Assembly: GCF_036417845.1 (NCBI RefSeq)
Contig: NC_089979.1
Span: 114,423,415 to 114,487,414 of the forward strand
Source of the DNA: Apteryx mantelli
Lineage: Eukaryota; Chordata; Aves; Apterygiformes; Apterygidae
Direction of reading: 5' to 3'
DNA length: 64,000 nucleotides
Under the pieces are notes generated by a model. That model made no database searches. It was not told where the DNA came from and was given only the letters and a program-made list of their open reading frames with translations. A program made the translations under genes and the position numbers. Shown here piece after piece: positions 24,169-38,366 of this stretch. Numbering within the stretch: position 1 is the first letter of the stretch; each line of letters opens with the position of its first letter.

Positions 24169-27100
24169 GTGAGTTGTTGGCCAGCCTTTCATCTTGTTGT
24201 TAAGGCAGGCATTACAATAACTTCTGGACTGTCGATCCAGATTTATGCTAGGTACCCTACAAAATAAATAAGGAAGAGTCCTACTTCCAAAGAACTATCT
24301 GTGTAAAGGTAATGATCGGCTCTGTGCTTTCAGGGAAGTAGAAAATATAAATAGCTCCTCTTTTATATATTTTAGAAAGAACACAATTTAATTTCCTGAA
24401 AGGTGGGAACACTGAAGACATTTATTAAATGCTACGTTAGTCGTCTTTAGGAACTGGCATTTAAATATCTCAGCTGAATTTAATACTAATTTCTGTAAAT
24501 GTAAGGGTTCTGTCTAAAATAATTACAGTGCTTATGTGATACTACTGAAACTAAAATAATCTAGTGAGCTCACTGAGGGGTGGAACATGTAGGTGATTAT
24601 TCTTAATATTATTTGAATCATGCAACTGAACAAGCTCTGCAAAAATCTTTTTTCTTTGGGAAGCCTATTTGTTGAGATTTTGCTGGAAACTGCTATGCTC
24701 TCAATTTTTTTTACATACTTTTGTGACAGTTCTGACTGTTTTGAAACTGTTAATGTAAAAATCTACACTTTTTTTTTCCACTGTGGAAAATATGGTTTAT
24801 TTCTAAGCTCTTTCAGCTCTAAACTTGAGGATTAAAGAGGCTATGAAAAAATACTGCTGTAGAGAGATAATAACATACCTGTTTAGAATGAGAGTTGAAC
24901 AGAACAGTATATTTGTTTGTTTGTTTTCGTTTTAAGGAAAATTTGTTCCATGAAACTATATGAAGGGAGTGACTTAATTTGCCTTCACATTGCAGCAGCA
25001 TGTGGGGCTTGGACCTTGCTGTAGAAAACATCAGGCAAAGGATGCATTTATATTGGAAATGCTAAATGTACACCTAGTTCTATAGAAGAATTATTAGCAT
25101 TGTTAGTTCCTTTTGAAAAACACTTCATAGGTAAAATAGTAAATAGTTCTGTGTTTGGAAGGGATTCCTTCCTTTTGGAGAGAGCAGAGAAATGCAATCA
25201 CTGATACATTGGAGATCTGTTGATCTGTAGTAGTTAAGAACTTGTGGATTTAATTGTTGCTGTCAGTAGCTCTCTTCTAAGAGAGCCTATCCACTTTAAA
25301 AGAAACAAATACACAGTTTCACTTATTCTTCCCTAAATGTTCCCTAGAATGTCCTCTTGTAAAATACCTGTGTGTGCTTAACCACTAGTTTTCTGACTTA
25401 TCCTGTGATCTTGCTAAATTTGGCTTTTAGGAAGAATTATTAATGAAAAAGAGATTTTTGTGTTGCATTGTAGGTTTTAAACAGCAGATTGATATCAGAC
25501 TTCAATTTCCTGATACAACTTTCTTCTGTTGAAAATTTGTTGATTCCCCAAAATGTTTGTTATGATTAAAATGTACTTTAATAGTTCAGAATCCTCAAAA
25601 TTATTTTGGTTTGGGATTAAAGATAGGGGAGTTTCAGTAGAAGGTCTGTCAGTAATTGAGATTTCATTTGGATTTACTGTACTTAGTACTTTAATTGGAA
25701 CTGAGCACAATATTTTGTTTTATAGACCCTCTCAAGTTAAAATAAAGTAATAGCATGGGGGAAAAGGTGTTTTATACGATGTCTTCTCTATGTGGTAAAT
25801 TGAAAAGCTTATTTTTGGCTTGATATGTTTTCACCTACAGTCTTATTGCTCTTTCCAATTCTGTTTAAACTTTAGTGCTGTTAGGAGCCTTTTTTAAAAC
25901 CAGAACAGCATCAGAGGCTTGTCAGTCAAATTTCTACATTCCCTGAATGTGCTAAGTCCTGGAAATAAATTCTGTTACTGTGCTATTTTAAAAGTGCAAG
26001 TGTATATCAGCTCACAGATGCTATACACAGGTATTGTGGTGTTCTTGAAGTTAAGGGTGTAAAATAGGAATTGGCTGCCATCAGTGCTTAAGCATAGTCT
26101 TTCAGGTTGTCATGTGTGCCTTGTACCTTATTCTGCTATGCACATTTGTAAATTAGTATCTTTTCCAATTGGTAAACTGAGGATAACTCTAAATGCTATC
26201 TTTAAATTTACCATCTATTAAGAGCATATCTTCAGAAAATGAGCTGATTAAAGCAGACAAATTAGAAGTTAGGCTTTGATGCAGTGTTGTGTGTAGTTTT
26301 ACCAGATTAATTTGTAAAAATGATTTAGCTATATATGTATAAATTCCAATCATAGATACATATAAGTCTGCTTAATCATTTTTAATGTTGGCGTTGTTAC
26401 TTTACTAAGCCACTGAATAAACTAGATGGGTTTAAGGCGGTATTATATGAGGTTTTGGGCCTATACTGAAGCTGACATTTGTTAAAAATTTTTTCAACTG
26501 CACTAGCTTTTCATAACTAGAGTACAACAGTTATAGCATCCCTAAAAGAAATGTTTGTTTTAAAAAAAGAAAACTTTGAAAATCAATCTGTGTGTCTCAG
26601 TTGGGCAGATCTTAAATACAGTGCATTAATCAGTGCATTGATTATGCCCATAAATGTTAATTTAAAATTTGCTGTTTCTCACTTCCTTTAGTACCTGTCA
26701 GCTAGTGTATACTTTGTCCACAGTTCTAACCAGCTGTTTAGATTTTTAATGCCTATGGAAGTATAGCAGGCAGAGTGAGCAACCAAAGCAGTAGCTGTAC
26801 TGTCACTGAAACTAAGGATAGCTCAGAGACAGATTATATTTCCAGAGGAAAATGCTGCATGAGGTTAGATTTGGTCTCCTTAATAATAATTCTGAGCATA
26901 GTTAACTTGGACCAAGCATTGCAGAAGGACTCTAGCTTGGAAAAATGGGAAGAAAAAAAAACACCCAAAACTTCAAACCGTAATGATTTCTTAACTTAAA
27001 ATACATAATTTCTGGATTATGATCTGGAAACTGTCTTTCCCGTCTCAAGTATGAGCTATAAGCTTTAGGTTATATAATCATTGTATGACTTTGCTTTTGA

Positions 27101-30100
27101 AAATGGGCCACTCTGTTGTTGTTATTAATAAGACGACGACGACTGTTTCCATCACGCTGGAGTGTTTCAGTCTAGCAATGAGCATCATGCTCCTTGGAGC
27201 AGAAAGTGTGGTAGGGAAACTTCTCTGGCAGAGGATGAGTTGAATGCCTACTGCCTTTACCTTGGAGTATGTGTGAATTACTGTGTTTTCACGTTTGTTG
27301 CCTCTTCTCCATCTGCATTTAACACCCCTGCCCCAATTTTCAGAATTCCAGTTGGCTTTCAACTCTGAGAATTGTGATAATTCCTGAGAATAGTGATAAT
27401 TCCTGTAGTGCACAGTTAGGTATTTCAGTTGCATAGGGAGGAGTATGGATTTAAGACCTCTTCTTCCCCCATTAATATCTCTGGCTCAATGTGGTTCACA
27501 GTATGCGCTGTTTACAACCTTTTCTTGTGTGGTTATGTAGGAAGCTGAATTGCATTACTGGGGACTATGTAATAGTCTGCTCTGAGGGGTCAGTTTAATC
27601 TAGCCCTTTCTTGTCTGTAAAGTACTTGTATTAAGAAATCTGATAAATAGTTTATATACTTTGGTTCTTTTGGAGAAGGTATTTAATTTTATGGGAGAGA
27701 GGGAGAAGTTCCTGTATAAGATACTGCAGAAAAGAATCTGAGTTTGACCATGCAAGAACTTGTGTTGTGAGTGGGGCAGGCAAAACAACTCCCCCCGCTC
27801 TTTCATTTTTGATGATAGTGCAAGGATTTTTTTTTTTTAAGGTGCTTATCACAGTTCTAATTAATCTCCACAGAAGCTATCTCAGGACCCGAAAATATGA
27901 TTTCAGAGACTTTTCTTCTGGTTCCGCTGATCATTCCAAAGCAACAAGTTTCTTACTTATAGAAATCAAGGTTTTCTGTAATTTTGGTGCATGCTGCAAG
28001 TTCCAGAAAAGAATGGAGGACAACGTAGAAAATGTTTCTTCAGTATAAGTGATCAAAACAGTTTTATATATATGGCAGATTATCCACTCATTGTTTAAAG
28101 CTGTGTATTTAATCATGAACAGTAGTATGAATTTTGTTTCAAAACAAAAAAAAACCCTTGTAAAGTTTACTGTGTACTTCTTATAATTCTTTGCTTAGAG
28201 TAGCCATAAATCTTTCTAGTAAAAATGACCAGATTTTTTTTGGGGGGGGAGGGGGCGTAGGGAATCAATGTTCTGTTACTCTTCTGTGTTTGCTGAGTTA
28301 CTGTGACTCTGTAGCAGATTATTGCAAGAAAAAATGTGTCAGGACTTCTTTTAAAGCTGTTTTTAATCTTGGAGATATGGATTTCAGGTCTTTACTTCTT
28401 AGTATTAGCATGAATAAGACTGCAGAGTGAAGGGGTGGGAGAGAAAGAGAGAGATGCAAGACTAACTGTTTGCATGATGGGGAAATTCTTCAAATATTTC
28501 TCGCTGATAATGCATGTCTGTTCCACTGATGTTAAGCTAGATTTCTTTTGGCATTTGGTTAGGCTAGCTCCCTCTTTCAGCATGTATCAGTTATGTGGTT
28601 GTAACTGTCATAGCACTGTTGCTGAGTGCATAACTGCAAAAGTTCTTTCAGAAATAATTTGAGAGTTGGACTTGAAAAGTCTCTGAAATGTTTTGAAGGC
28701 TATCAGTGGCTGGAATTATAAGGTATTTTCTCATCTGCAAATGTTATCTCCAGCTCTATATCTGTACAGCTGGAAAAAGCTAAATTCCTTTCTTTGTCCC
28801 ATCTCCTAGTCTACAAAGGATCAGAGACTGGTGTATTCTGGCAGACTGCTTCCTGATCATCTGCAGCTGAAAGATATTCTCAGAAAAGTAAGCCTTATAT
28901 CAACACCATATGATACCTGAGCAAAACCAGTTTTGGGGAAATAGGAATTTAGGTTTGCATCGTTAACTTCAATTTTTCATTGTTGTGTTAAGACTGAACT
29001 TGTTACCAACCAAATAAGTTGATATGTTCTGGAAAATATATTTTCCAGTATCCCTTGGTTATAGCACTGCAATACTTGAAGACTTGGGGAGGTTTTCCGT
29101 TGGTGGGAGAGGGAGTAGAATATGCAAGTCCTAAATAAGTGATACATAGCATAGAATGACTTTTTTGGATGGTTCCTGCTATAACTTAAACTGGGCCAGT
29201 TAACAGATTTGTGTTTGCTTGAGACGTCATTTCATTTCTTGGACTTAAATCCAAGAATTTACATTAAAAATGGGACTTCTGTAAGCAAACTAAGGGTAAT
29301 ACATTTATGTGTAGAAATAGACTTTCAAACTCCTGAATGCTTTTGCTGGGAAAGCTGTTTGTTATCCTGGCTTTATTCTTCAGATGTTAACTGTTCCTGA
29401 TAGTGTTCATGGAAGTTTGTTGGTACTTCCTTTTTTTGTTATTTTGCTGGTTCATCTTGGGGAAAAAAAATTTACTAACCTAACCGGTTTCTTTAGGCAA
29501 CATGCAGATTAAATCCATATCCTAAATATATATGACATCTGATGTAGGAAATCTTGAAATATGTGCACCTAGTTCTCACATTGGGTTAGATAGCTTTGAT
29601 CAATGCTGCTGAGAAATGGGGATTTCATTAAGTTAGTAAAGTTCTTAAAAGCGTTATGAAATAGAATGATGTTTAGTGCAGATTATCAAGAATTGTGTAT
29701 GTTTCAAACTTTGGTAGCAGGAAGTATAGAGCATTATGACGAATATTCTTTAAACTCTTTTGTAAGCAGATCAGGACGCACTGACAGCTATATTTTCAAA
29801 ATATTTCAAGTCATTAAGCAATCGCAGTTTTTTAATCCTGCAAAATATGTGAACTCTGATACAGTACTGGAATGTTGGTGATAATACTTTTTTTTGTAAA
29901 TTATTGGTGTTAAAATCAGCATACAGACTGCAAGAATGGGTTGCATTTAGTATTTAGTATGCACAAAAAATTTTGTAGAAGAATAATGCTTTATAGAACT
30001 CGGTCTCTTACAAAGTGGGCAACTGAAATACCATGATAAATATGAAGAGGCTGGTGAGGAATCTTGGGTATTGCTTGTACTGACTAATGCTGTTTTTCCT

Positions 30101-33100
30101 TTTTAATCTCAATTTTAAAATAGGTCTTATTAGTTTTGAATTTAACTGATAGAATAAGTAATTGAAATTTACTGTGTCTAGTTTTACTAGAAAACTGGAG
30201 ATGAACTATTGCCAACAAGTATGCATCTGGTATCACAGGTTTATGAGAAAATGCTTTGCTAACTTATCTCAAAGCTTAGTTTTGCTTGTTAAGGACAAAA
30301 TGTAGTCTGAATCACCTAAGTTCGGTTGGCCTGCCTACAACAGAGTAATTTTAGGAAACAAGTTCAAACCTTGTTCATGTGCTAGAGGAGAGGCTTGCCT
30401 AACTAACGTTGTCTTCATTCACTTTACAGGGGAAAAGTTTGATTTTTTTTTTTTTTAAAGCATTTTAATAGTTTGTCTTTAATGACCTTGGGTTTAGTTA
30501 AAGGAATTTAGTAAATTTAGAAACACATTCATCACTCTAACTACAATGATAAAGATCTGTGGTGGAAAAAAGAGTTCTTTGTGCTTAAGCTTTTAAGAGT
30601 TTCTGGAAAAAAGGTATGATTAATCTTAAGTGTAATTGCACTCTCTGCCATGTTCTTCCTACACGATTAGTTATAAATTCCTGATACTACCTGGAGATTT
30701 AACAAATGTCTCTGAAATTAGTTCTGTGATACTTGCCGTTTGATGTTGACTGATATAAAATATTTGGAAGTAGGAAGTCTGGAAGTCTATAAGCATAGTG
30801 ATGTCCAACACATTGTGTATGGATAAAAATATATTACAGTAAATATCCCCTTGAGTGAAGTTGTACACTTTAAGCTTGCAGGTAATTTGTCTAGCTTGCT
30901 TTGTGTCTCCAAGTGGTTTAAGTTTTTCTCCAAAAAGAAGATAACTAGTTAGGTTAAAGGCTTTTGGGTTGGTCAGAATGCTGATCATCTGTGTTCGGTG
31001 CTCTCTGATCTCTGCTTGCTATCACTGGCTAGTAAGAAATCACTTAATGTTACACTTAGGGTGTGCTTGGGTGTAGGAACAAATATATGTGGAGGAGTGA
31101 AATGAGCGTGGATACGGAGAGGCTACGCTAGCAGGAATACAGAGTGTTGTATAAAAGCAGCTGTCTGGTTTTCTTTATTCCCAGAAATTCATCCTTAATA
31201 GTTAAGCATAGAGAAGTGTGTTTTCTGGCTTTTTTTCCATTTAAAAAAAAAAAGTGTTTCTAACTGCCCTATCATTAAAAACTGCAGCTTGACTGTGTAC
31301 CACAGTGTGTGACTTCAGAAGATGACAGGTGGTTTTTGGTTGGTTGGTTTTCGTTGTTGCCCCCTCTTCCTTCCCACCCGGGTGCACTGCAGAAGGTGTA
31401 ATGTGCAATTTAAACATATAGTTGTTGCTATGGCCATATAAGCTTCATGCATGTTGATCTAATGGAGTGTTTTCATTTGATATAGTGAAGTAGCTGTAGA
31501 TTGTGAAGCTGTTATGGCTCCATGTTTGAAAAACAGCATATTCTTGAAGAATTGGCATGGGCTGATTAGTTGCATGTTGACTGGGCTTCAGGTGGTGCCA
31601 CTAGTTCCCTTCCTTACTTTCAAGTATTTTGGAATACTTGAGTCATGTATAGCGCTTCGAAAGGGTAGATTTGAGACTAGCTTAGAGTGGAATGAGGTGG
31701 AAGCAGCAGCTGGTATATTTTTCTTGTATTGCACTGCTCCTGGTCTTTTAGCTCCTACATTTTTTTTTTTTTTAACCCTGATGTCTTTATTGACTAACAC
31801 TCCTCCTTAAATCTTAATGCAAATGTAAGCATTCCTAACTTAAGGGAAACTGAGCCCTAGAAAGAGTTGAGATTTTCCAAAATATTTTGATATGAGGTAA
31901 AGCTTGGGCTGTGCTTCCTCATGTTTCTCTGTGTGGTCTTCTGTTGGTTTTGCCATACTGCAAATTTAGGGAAAACTGGGGGTAAGTGAATGTTTGGTAT
32001 GTTATTGTAGACAGCTGCTAAGAAAACATGAATTTTGAAACACTGAACTTCCTCGTACTAGGCTCAATTTTCCTTTGTGATCTCTCTGTTTTGTATAACA
32101 TTTCTTTATTGATTACAAACTTTCTTTAAAAAAACACTTTCAAAGTTAAGTTTTTACTTGCAAATTTCACACATACTGTTGCGTCAGCTCTTCAATTTCT
32201 TTGATTTTTAGCAAGATGAATATCATATGGTTCATCTGGTATGTACTTCCCGGACACCCCCAAGTTCTCCGAAACCGAGCACCAGTAGAGAAGGTCGTGG
32301 AGCTTCAACATCCAGCAATAGCTCAGTGAGTTTTTTTTCATACGCAGGACATGGATTTCTTCTACCCTGAGGAAGCTTTCCAGTAATTACTCTTTTAGTT
32401 TTTAAAACTTGACTGTAAAATAGTATGATGAAAATACAGCATGTGATATGCATTTGTACAATTAGACTTAATGATTTAAGGGTGTCACTTTAAACAAATA
32501 CAACCCTTATTCAAATTGTAACACCATTATGTTTATTAGAAGATGAAACATACTACTTTCTCTAAGCTACTCTTTTTAAACATGTTTTCTTTATGGAACA
32601 ATATGATTTTATTTCTCACCCTTTCCCCCTATCTTCAGTAGAAATTGAGCAGTGGAGTCGGACATTTTTTAATTTAAAGTTCTTGTTTTGTGAAAATCAG
32701 TGCTCTGCAGAAGAGACCAGTCAAATTGATGTCCTTGCTGTGGGAAGGCAGGTGGAGCTTGGCCACTGTTCATTCTGCATGACAAGAGTCGGCCAGTACT
32801 TGGGTAGCTTCGTAGTCTGTGAGGTGGTGAGGATTAGAAAGCTTTTATAAGGTTTTTATTAGGTCAGCTGTTTACAGAACACTCTTGTTCTGTGTTATCA
32901 ATCACTCTTCTAACAGAAATGCAGTTAATGTTTCTGATGAATTGCTCATCATCACTGTGATTCTGTTGGCTTCTTCCAGAGGTGACAGTATCACTAAGTG
33001 ACCCTTGAAGGTTGGTCAGGAAAGAATATATACAGAACTGTTGTAGGTACTTTCATTTGTGGTGTTTTGATTATCAGCACACAGGCAATACCTTTCCATA

Positions 33101-36100
33101 GTAAGCTGACTTTCTTTGCTCTTCTGTTGATAGAGTACTGTTTGAGACTGTTACATTGGAAGTATGAGCAGTTTAAGCAATAGTAGAGGGTGGATAGTGG
33201 TTACATTTTCTTTCTGAAAACTATGTAATTGTTTGCAAGCAAGACAAAGGGGGCTTCCTTTGTGATTATTTCATTGCTACATAGGTGAGATGTAAATGAT
33301 ATGTTTAAATGGCTGTATGCTAATGACTGCCTAAAACAGTCAGTAATACACACTGCTAAATTCTTAATACTTTGAAGGAAACAATTCCAAAGCATAAATG
33401 GCCTTTGTTCTTCCATCTGTTTTTCCCCACTGCCTAGTGGTAAATTTTTCTTGTTTTCCTTTGTAGGGCAAATGTGATATGGATGTCTTAAGTAATTGCA
33501 GCTCCTCACTTCCTGAGTTGTCAAAGTTGAAGAGGATTTTCTACTGAGTAAACATTACAGTAACACTTAGAAATAGGATTTGGGGATTTATTAAAACTAA
33601 AATAATGCATCTTACTGGCAAAATTATAGTCTTGTTACGGTGACGAGTAATCTAGGAGAGCCAGCTGTCATTCTATTTCCAGATAGATGAGTATCTATCT
33701 TACAAAGCACTGAATGTCTGAAACTCTAGTTTCGTGTATGTTTCTGGGAGCCTGAGTAGTTTCTAGCTACTTCCCTGTTCTCTACCCCCAACCCCATCAG
33801 TTGACATAGAAATTTGGATTGGGCAACTGGCACAGTGAAAAGGATGATGGTTAGAAGGGTAGAAGGGGAAACTGAAGACAAGAACAGAGGAAGGGTAGCT
33901 TTTAAGCTACTGCAGGGCTGCGTCCTCTGAATATAAAGCTATAACCTGAGGTTGCAGTTACTTTTATTAACGATAGCTACTAGAAGTTTTGCTGCTACTG
34001 AATATTTTTTGGATTAAGCTTTGGTTTGGTCAAGCTTTTTTGAAACTTTGCCCAGTGACTTGTGGTTTTCTCTGGAAGCTATGAAGTGTTGAGTCTTTCT
34101 GTAAACTTCGCTTTCTTATACATGTACCCAAGTGCAATTTTGAATTTCTGTTTTAACTGTAGGCTTGCCAGAACCAATAAAACCCCACTAAACTTGCCTG
34201 TTACTGTGTTGCTTGTATACACAATAATACTCATGATAAAACATAAAAGTAAACAGATTTTTAAGACTAAGCAGTAAATCTTGTAACTGTGGCAAAAAAA
34301 AAATCCCCAACCTCTTTTTTAGAATTTGGACCGTTCTGGATCAGCTACTGCCTCACCCACAAACCAAGAAGCTTCATCTACATCTTTGAACACTAGTGCA
34401 GATGGGGTGAGACATCGTAATCTTCCACAAGCACAAAGCAATCCTATACCAAGCCACCAGTTCCCTTATTTAATGCAAGGGTAAGTGAGTTTGAAGTAAT
34501 CCTCGGCTCTTTGGTACTCTTTAAAATATTGTTAGATATTCAATTGCAATTAAATTTCTTTCACAGTCCACAGAATGATTTGTCTACTTCATTTTGAAGC
34601 CTAAATCATGTTTAGAAACATTATTCATATTAATGTTAATGTTTTTAGCCAGGAGACACTTGCTCAGAAAGTGTTTTTGGTGCCCCTCCCTCAAGTTGTT
34701 TTTTATTTTTTTTCTTCATGCTTTCTGCCCTTGGCTTTCTGTTGATAGGTGCAGTTGTAATATTTCTCATAGATGCTCTTAGTAATATAACTAATCAAGT
34801 GATTGCTTTTGGCTGCTTTTTCTAGTCCGTTATATTTTAACATAGTCGTTAAGACTAAAATACTATCAGAATATGATAGTTCTTAGTTTTTGGCACATAA
34901 GAGCTTGTAACTCTTCGCTTCTTGTCAATATTGGATTTAACAATAGAAATGATATGCAGTTGTTCAGAATTTTTAAGTATTTGCAGTCTCACATAACAGA
35001 ATGAAATGTAGCCAGTGTACTTTTCTAGATTAGATCTGTTATTCTGTAACTTCCAAGATCATGTCTTTTTTGAGAATTTAAAATACAGCTTTAGGAATTT
35101 TTAGCCCATGTAACTTTTGCAGCTTCTTACACATTCTTTGTTTCTTCCAGGGGGAATAGAAAAAGATAGTACATTCTGATTTGATAGCTGTAATGTCCTC
35201 AGGGGACACTTACTTTCAAGATTTGGTTCTGACAAGGGGTTTCCCCAGTCCTGTGTAGTTTCCAGTGATTTTATTTATGTATTTATTTGGCAGGGGGTGG
35301 AGGGAGGGAATGTTAAAACAAAAAACTATGACCCTTCTAACAGATTAACAATTAATTCTTTCACTGGAGAGACAATAGTTGTGAAGAACTGTTAAAATTC
35401 AATTCAATTACTTTCTTGTTAGATTTAATCTAGACTTTACTAGTCTTACTTGCTACTTTTCATCCTTAATTCTTTCAAGTCCTTTTTATTACTTAGATGA
35501 AACTTATTCTCTGCTAGGAAGAAATCACCTTTGCAGTGGCAGGAGCACTCATATTATTCTGACCACATTAATCTTTGAAAAAACAATTATATTTGCCTTT
35601 ATGAGGAAATTAGGTGAGTGTAGGTTGACTGTCAGGGATACTGTTCTGCCAATTGTAAATTCATTCCAGAAGCTATTTATTGCATGTTGAGTAAATTACT
35701 AATCTGTAAGAGGTTTTAATTTAGCTTTTCATATAAACATACGTTAAGCATGAGCTTTTCATCAGTATGTGTGATGAACAAAATAGATTTTGGACTTCAA
35801 ATAGATGACAGAACCATTGATTGTTCTCACCTATATTTTAATATTGATTTTTTTTCAGCTGAATAATTTCAAATGCTTTGCTAAGTTTTAAAAAAGTGGG
35901 GGGGGGGTTGTAAATTACTCTAAGGCTATGTCTGTATTAGCAAGTAGTGTGAATTGAGAGGAGTGGGTCTACAGATCACTGAAACAGTTGGGGCTGAGAA
36001 CATGGCATCAACGCTGCACACATTTCAGGGCTTTCTATCTTGTATGGACTATCTGTAGCTTAGTCACCTGGAGTGGATGTTCATTTGTGGCTGAAGTGCC

Positions 36101-38310
36101 TTAGGAATGCACCTAAATAACATGTTTCAGTTTAGTTTCATTCAAAAGGAATCCAATTCATGATTCAAGAGTGTTCTGTAGCATAACCAAAAGTATAATA
36201 AGAGGGAATGATTGAGAGATTTGCTTCAAGAGTGCAGTTCAGATCCAAACAAATATCAACATAAATGCACCTTAAATGATCTTAGCTCTTTTTTCATAAA
36301 AGTAATTTAATAGAATGCTATCAGAGCTTTAGGTAGATTTTTGCTGTAGGCTGCTGGGCACTGGCTCAGCTCTACTCTGAAAAGTCAGTCAGTCTGTGCC
36401 AGTGCCAGCTGTAGTCTGCCATCTTCTTGAAGCATCCTTTTTGGTGCTTTCAATACTCTGTACCAGTTGGATGCATCTTTGTTCTTGCTCTGGGTCACTG
36501 CTACCTGTATTCCAGCATTAATAAACCTTAACATCTCACTGGGGGCAGTGAAATCTAGCTTTAATGTAATCTATTTACAGAATGAAACTTGTTACAAACA
36601 GTCAAGATTAGAAGCTGAAGCTTATGTTGCCTTGTGGATTTTTTTAAATTATTGTTCCGTGCCCAAACACTGTTTTATTCTAGCTGCATGATGAACTGTA
36701 GACTCTACTGATTGAAAAAATCTCCAGATACTCGAAAATGTATGTGAGGGTTAGTCTCCTTGGGTGTTTTGCAACACTGTTATTAGTAACAGCAATTTGT
36801 ACAAATAAGTAGTCCAAATGTTAGGTAATTAAATGTGATTTTGCTGTTTGCTTTTGTTCTTGGAACAAAGTTTCAGTGTATGAGTTGCATACCCTTTGGG
36901 AAAATAGCTAACTCAGGTTGTTAAAATATTACAGAGAAGTATATTTAGAATTTTATGTTGCTTTGAGGTTTTTGTAAACCCGTTTTTTCAAAGATACAGA
37001 TTTGAGATGGGAATGTGGAAGTAGTTTATATTTCTACTAAGCCATTATTTTGCTATGCAGAGTAAGGGTAAGTTATTGTCTGCTCCTATGGATGTAGCCA
37101 TGGATCAGAGCCCCACTGTGCTACAGAGGTGCAAACACAGAGCAAATGAACTCAGTCCTTACATTTCAGATTAGAGAATACTTGAAAGCAATAAACAGAT
37201 GAGGAACATCAAGGCAGTAAGATTATTTGTCAGTGTGAGCAGCTCACCTAATAAAGCCATTGTATACATAATATGTAGTATTGTTTGAAAGCGAACAAGA
37301 TGGCATATTGGCAGCATACAGTACGTTCTGGCATACAAATACCAACTTTGCTTCGTCAGTAGCCTTTGTTTGCTGTATATTTTTTTTAAAGTAGTAAATA
37401 CACATTCAATTTAAAGCTGATGTCCCAGTCTCGTATGAGACTAATAGTAAATGAGATTGTCATCTTGCATCACTGCATTTGTTTAATGATCTTGAACCAT
37501 AATGAGAGCAAAGATTGAGCTTATAAATAGGAATAAAAAGTTGTCTTTTTTTCCACTAGTGGTGTGCAGTACCTTTGTTATGACACCAGTTTTTAACTGT
37601 AAAATGTTAACCTGTTCCAAAACCTCACTCTGAAATGAATATTAAGTCATTTTAGGTTTCTTCTATATGCCAATAGTAGTGAATTCTGGGATTTTTAGCC
37701 ATTTAAGGAGTAGCATGCCTCTTTCTTCTCAGAATGTTCTGAAGCTACCTCTGCATTTGAACCTTAAATCTGTTTTCTGACTTACCTGAGTATTCCATTG
37801 TCTGCACTGCTTTGTTCTCCATTTTTAGAATGCCTGTGCCTGTCCAATTCGCTTCCCTGGTCTTCTGCTGTTGCTGTCATTCTCTTGAAATACTCTGCTT
37901 CCTGTCTATTTCTCCTCCTTTTGGAAAAAAGATGAGAAGAAAGCATGTGCTACTTTCCTTTTTCCTCTAACAGCAAGCCAACTTGCTTTGCTTAGAAGTA
38001 CCTCTTCCTTTGGAGAGGTTCTTCTCACTGAAATGCCCTATACCAGATTTAGAGTTGCTTCTGAGTTTCAAAAGCAAAGTTAATAGCCTGCCAGCTGTAA
38101 TAGCTATATAATTTATGCTATTTTCTTCGTTATGTTTTTGGATGAGCAAACAAAATACTTCTCTGTTATTTAGCATTCTAATGTAGAGACCACTTCTTTT
38201 GACATTGATGTCTGCTTTATTTCTTGTTAATGATACCAGATTTTGGACAAGTAAGTATTGCTTCTCAGGAAGTCACATCTCCTAGAAAAGCAGTAAAAAA
38301 TACACATATA

Positions 38311-38366
<56 letters not shown>

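Noticed and set aside
32930..33000. Possible intronic C/D snoRNA (TGATGA box)
   Set aside because: TGATGA pairs with nearby TCATCA in a short hairpin, and no D box with a terminal stem is found at a suitable distance.
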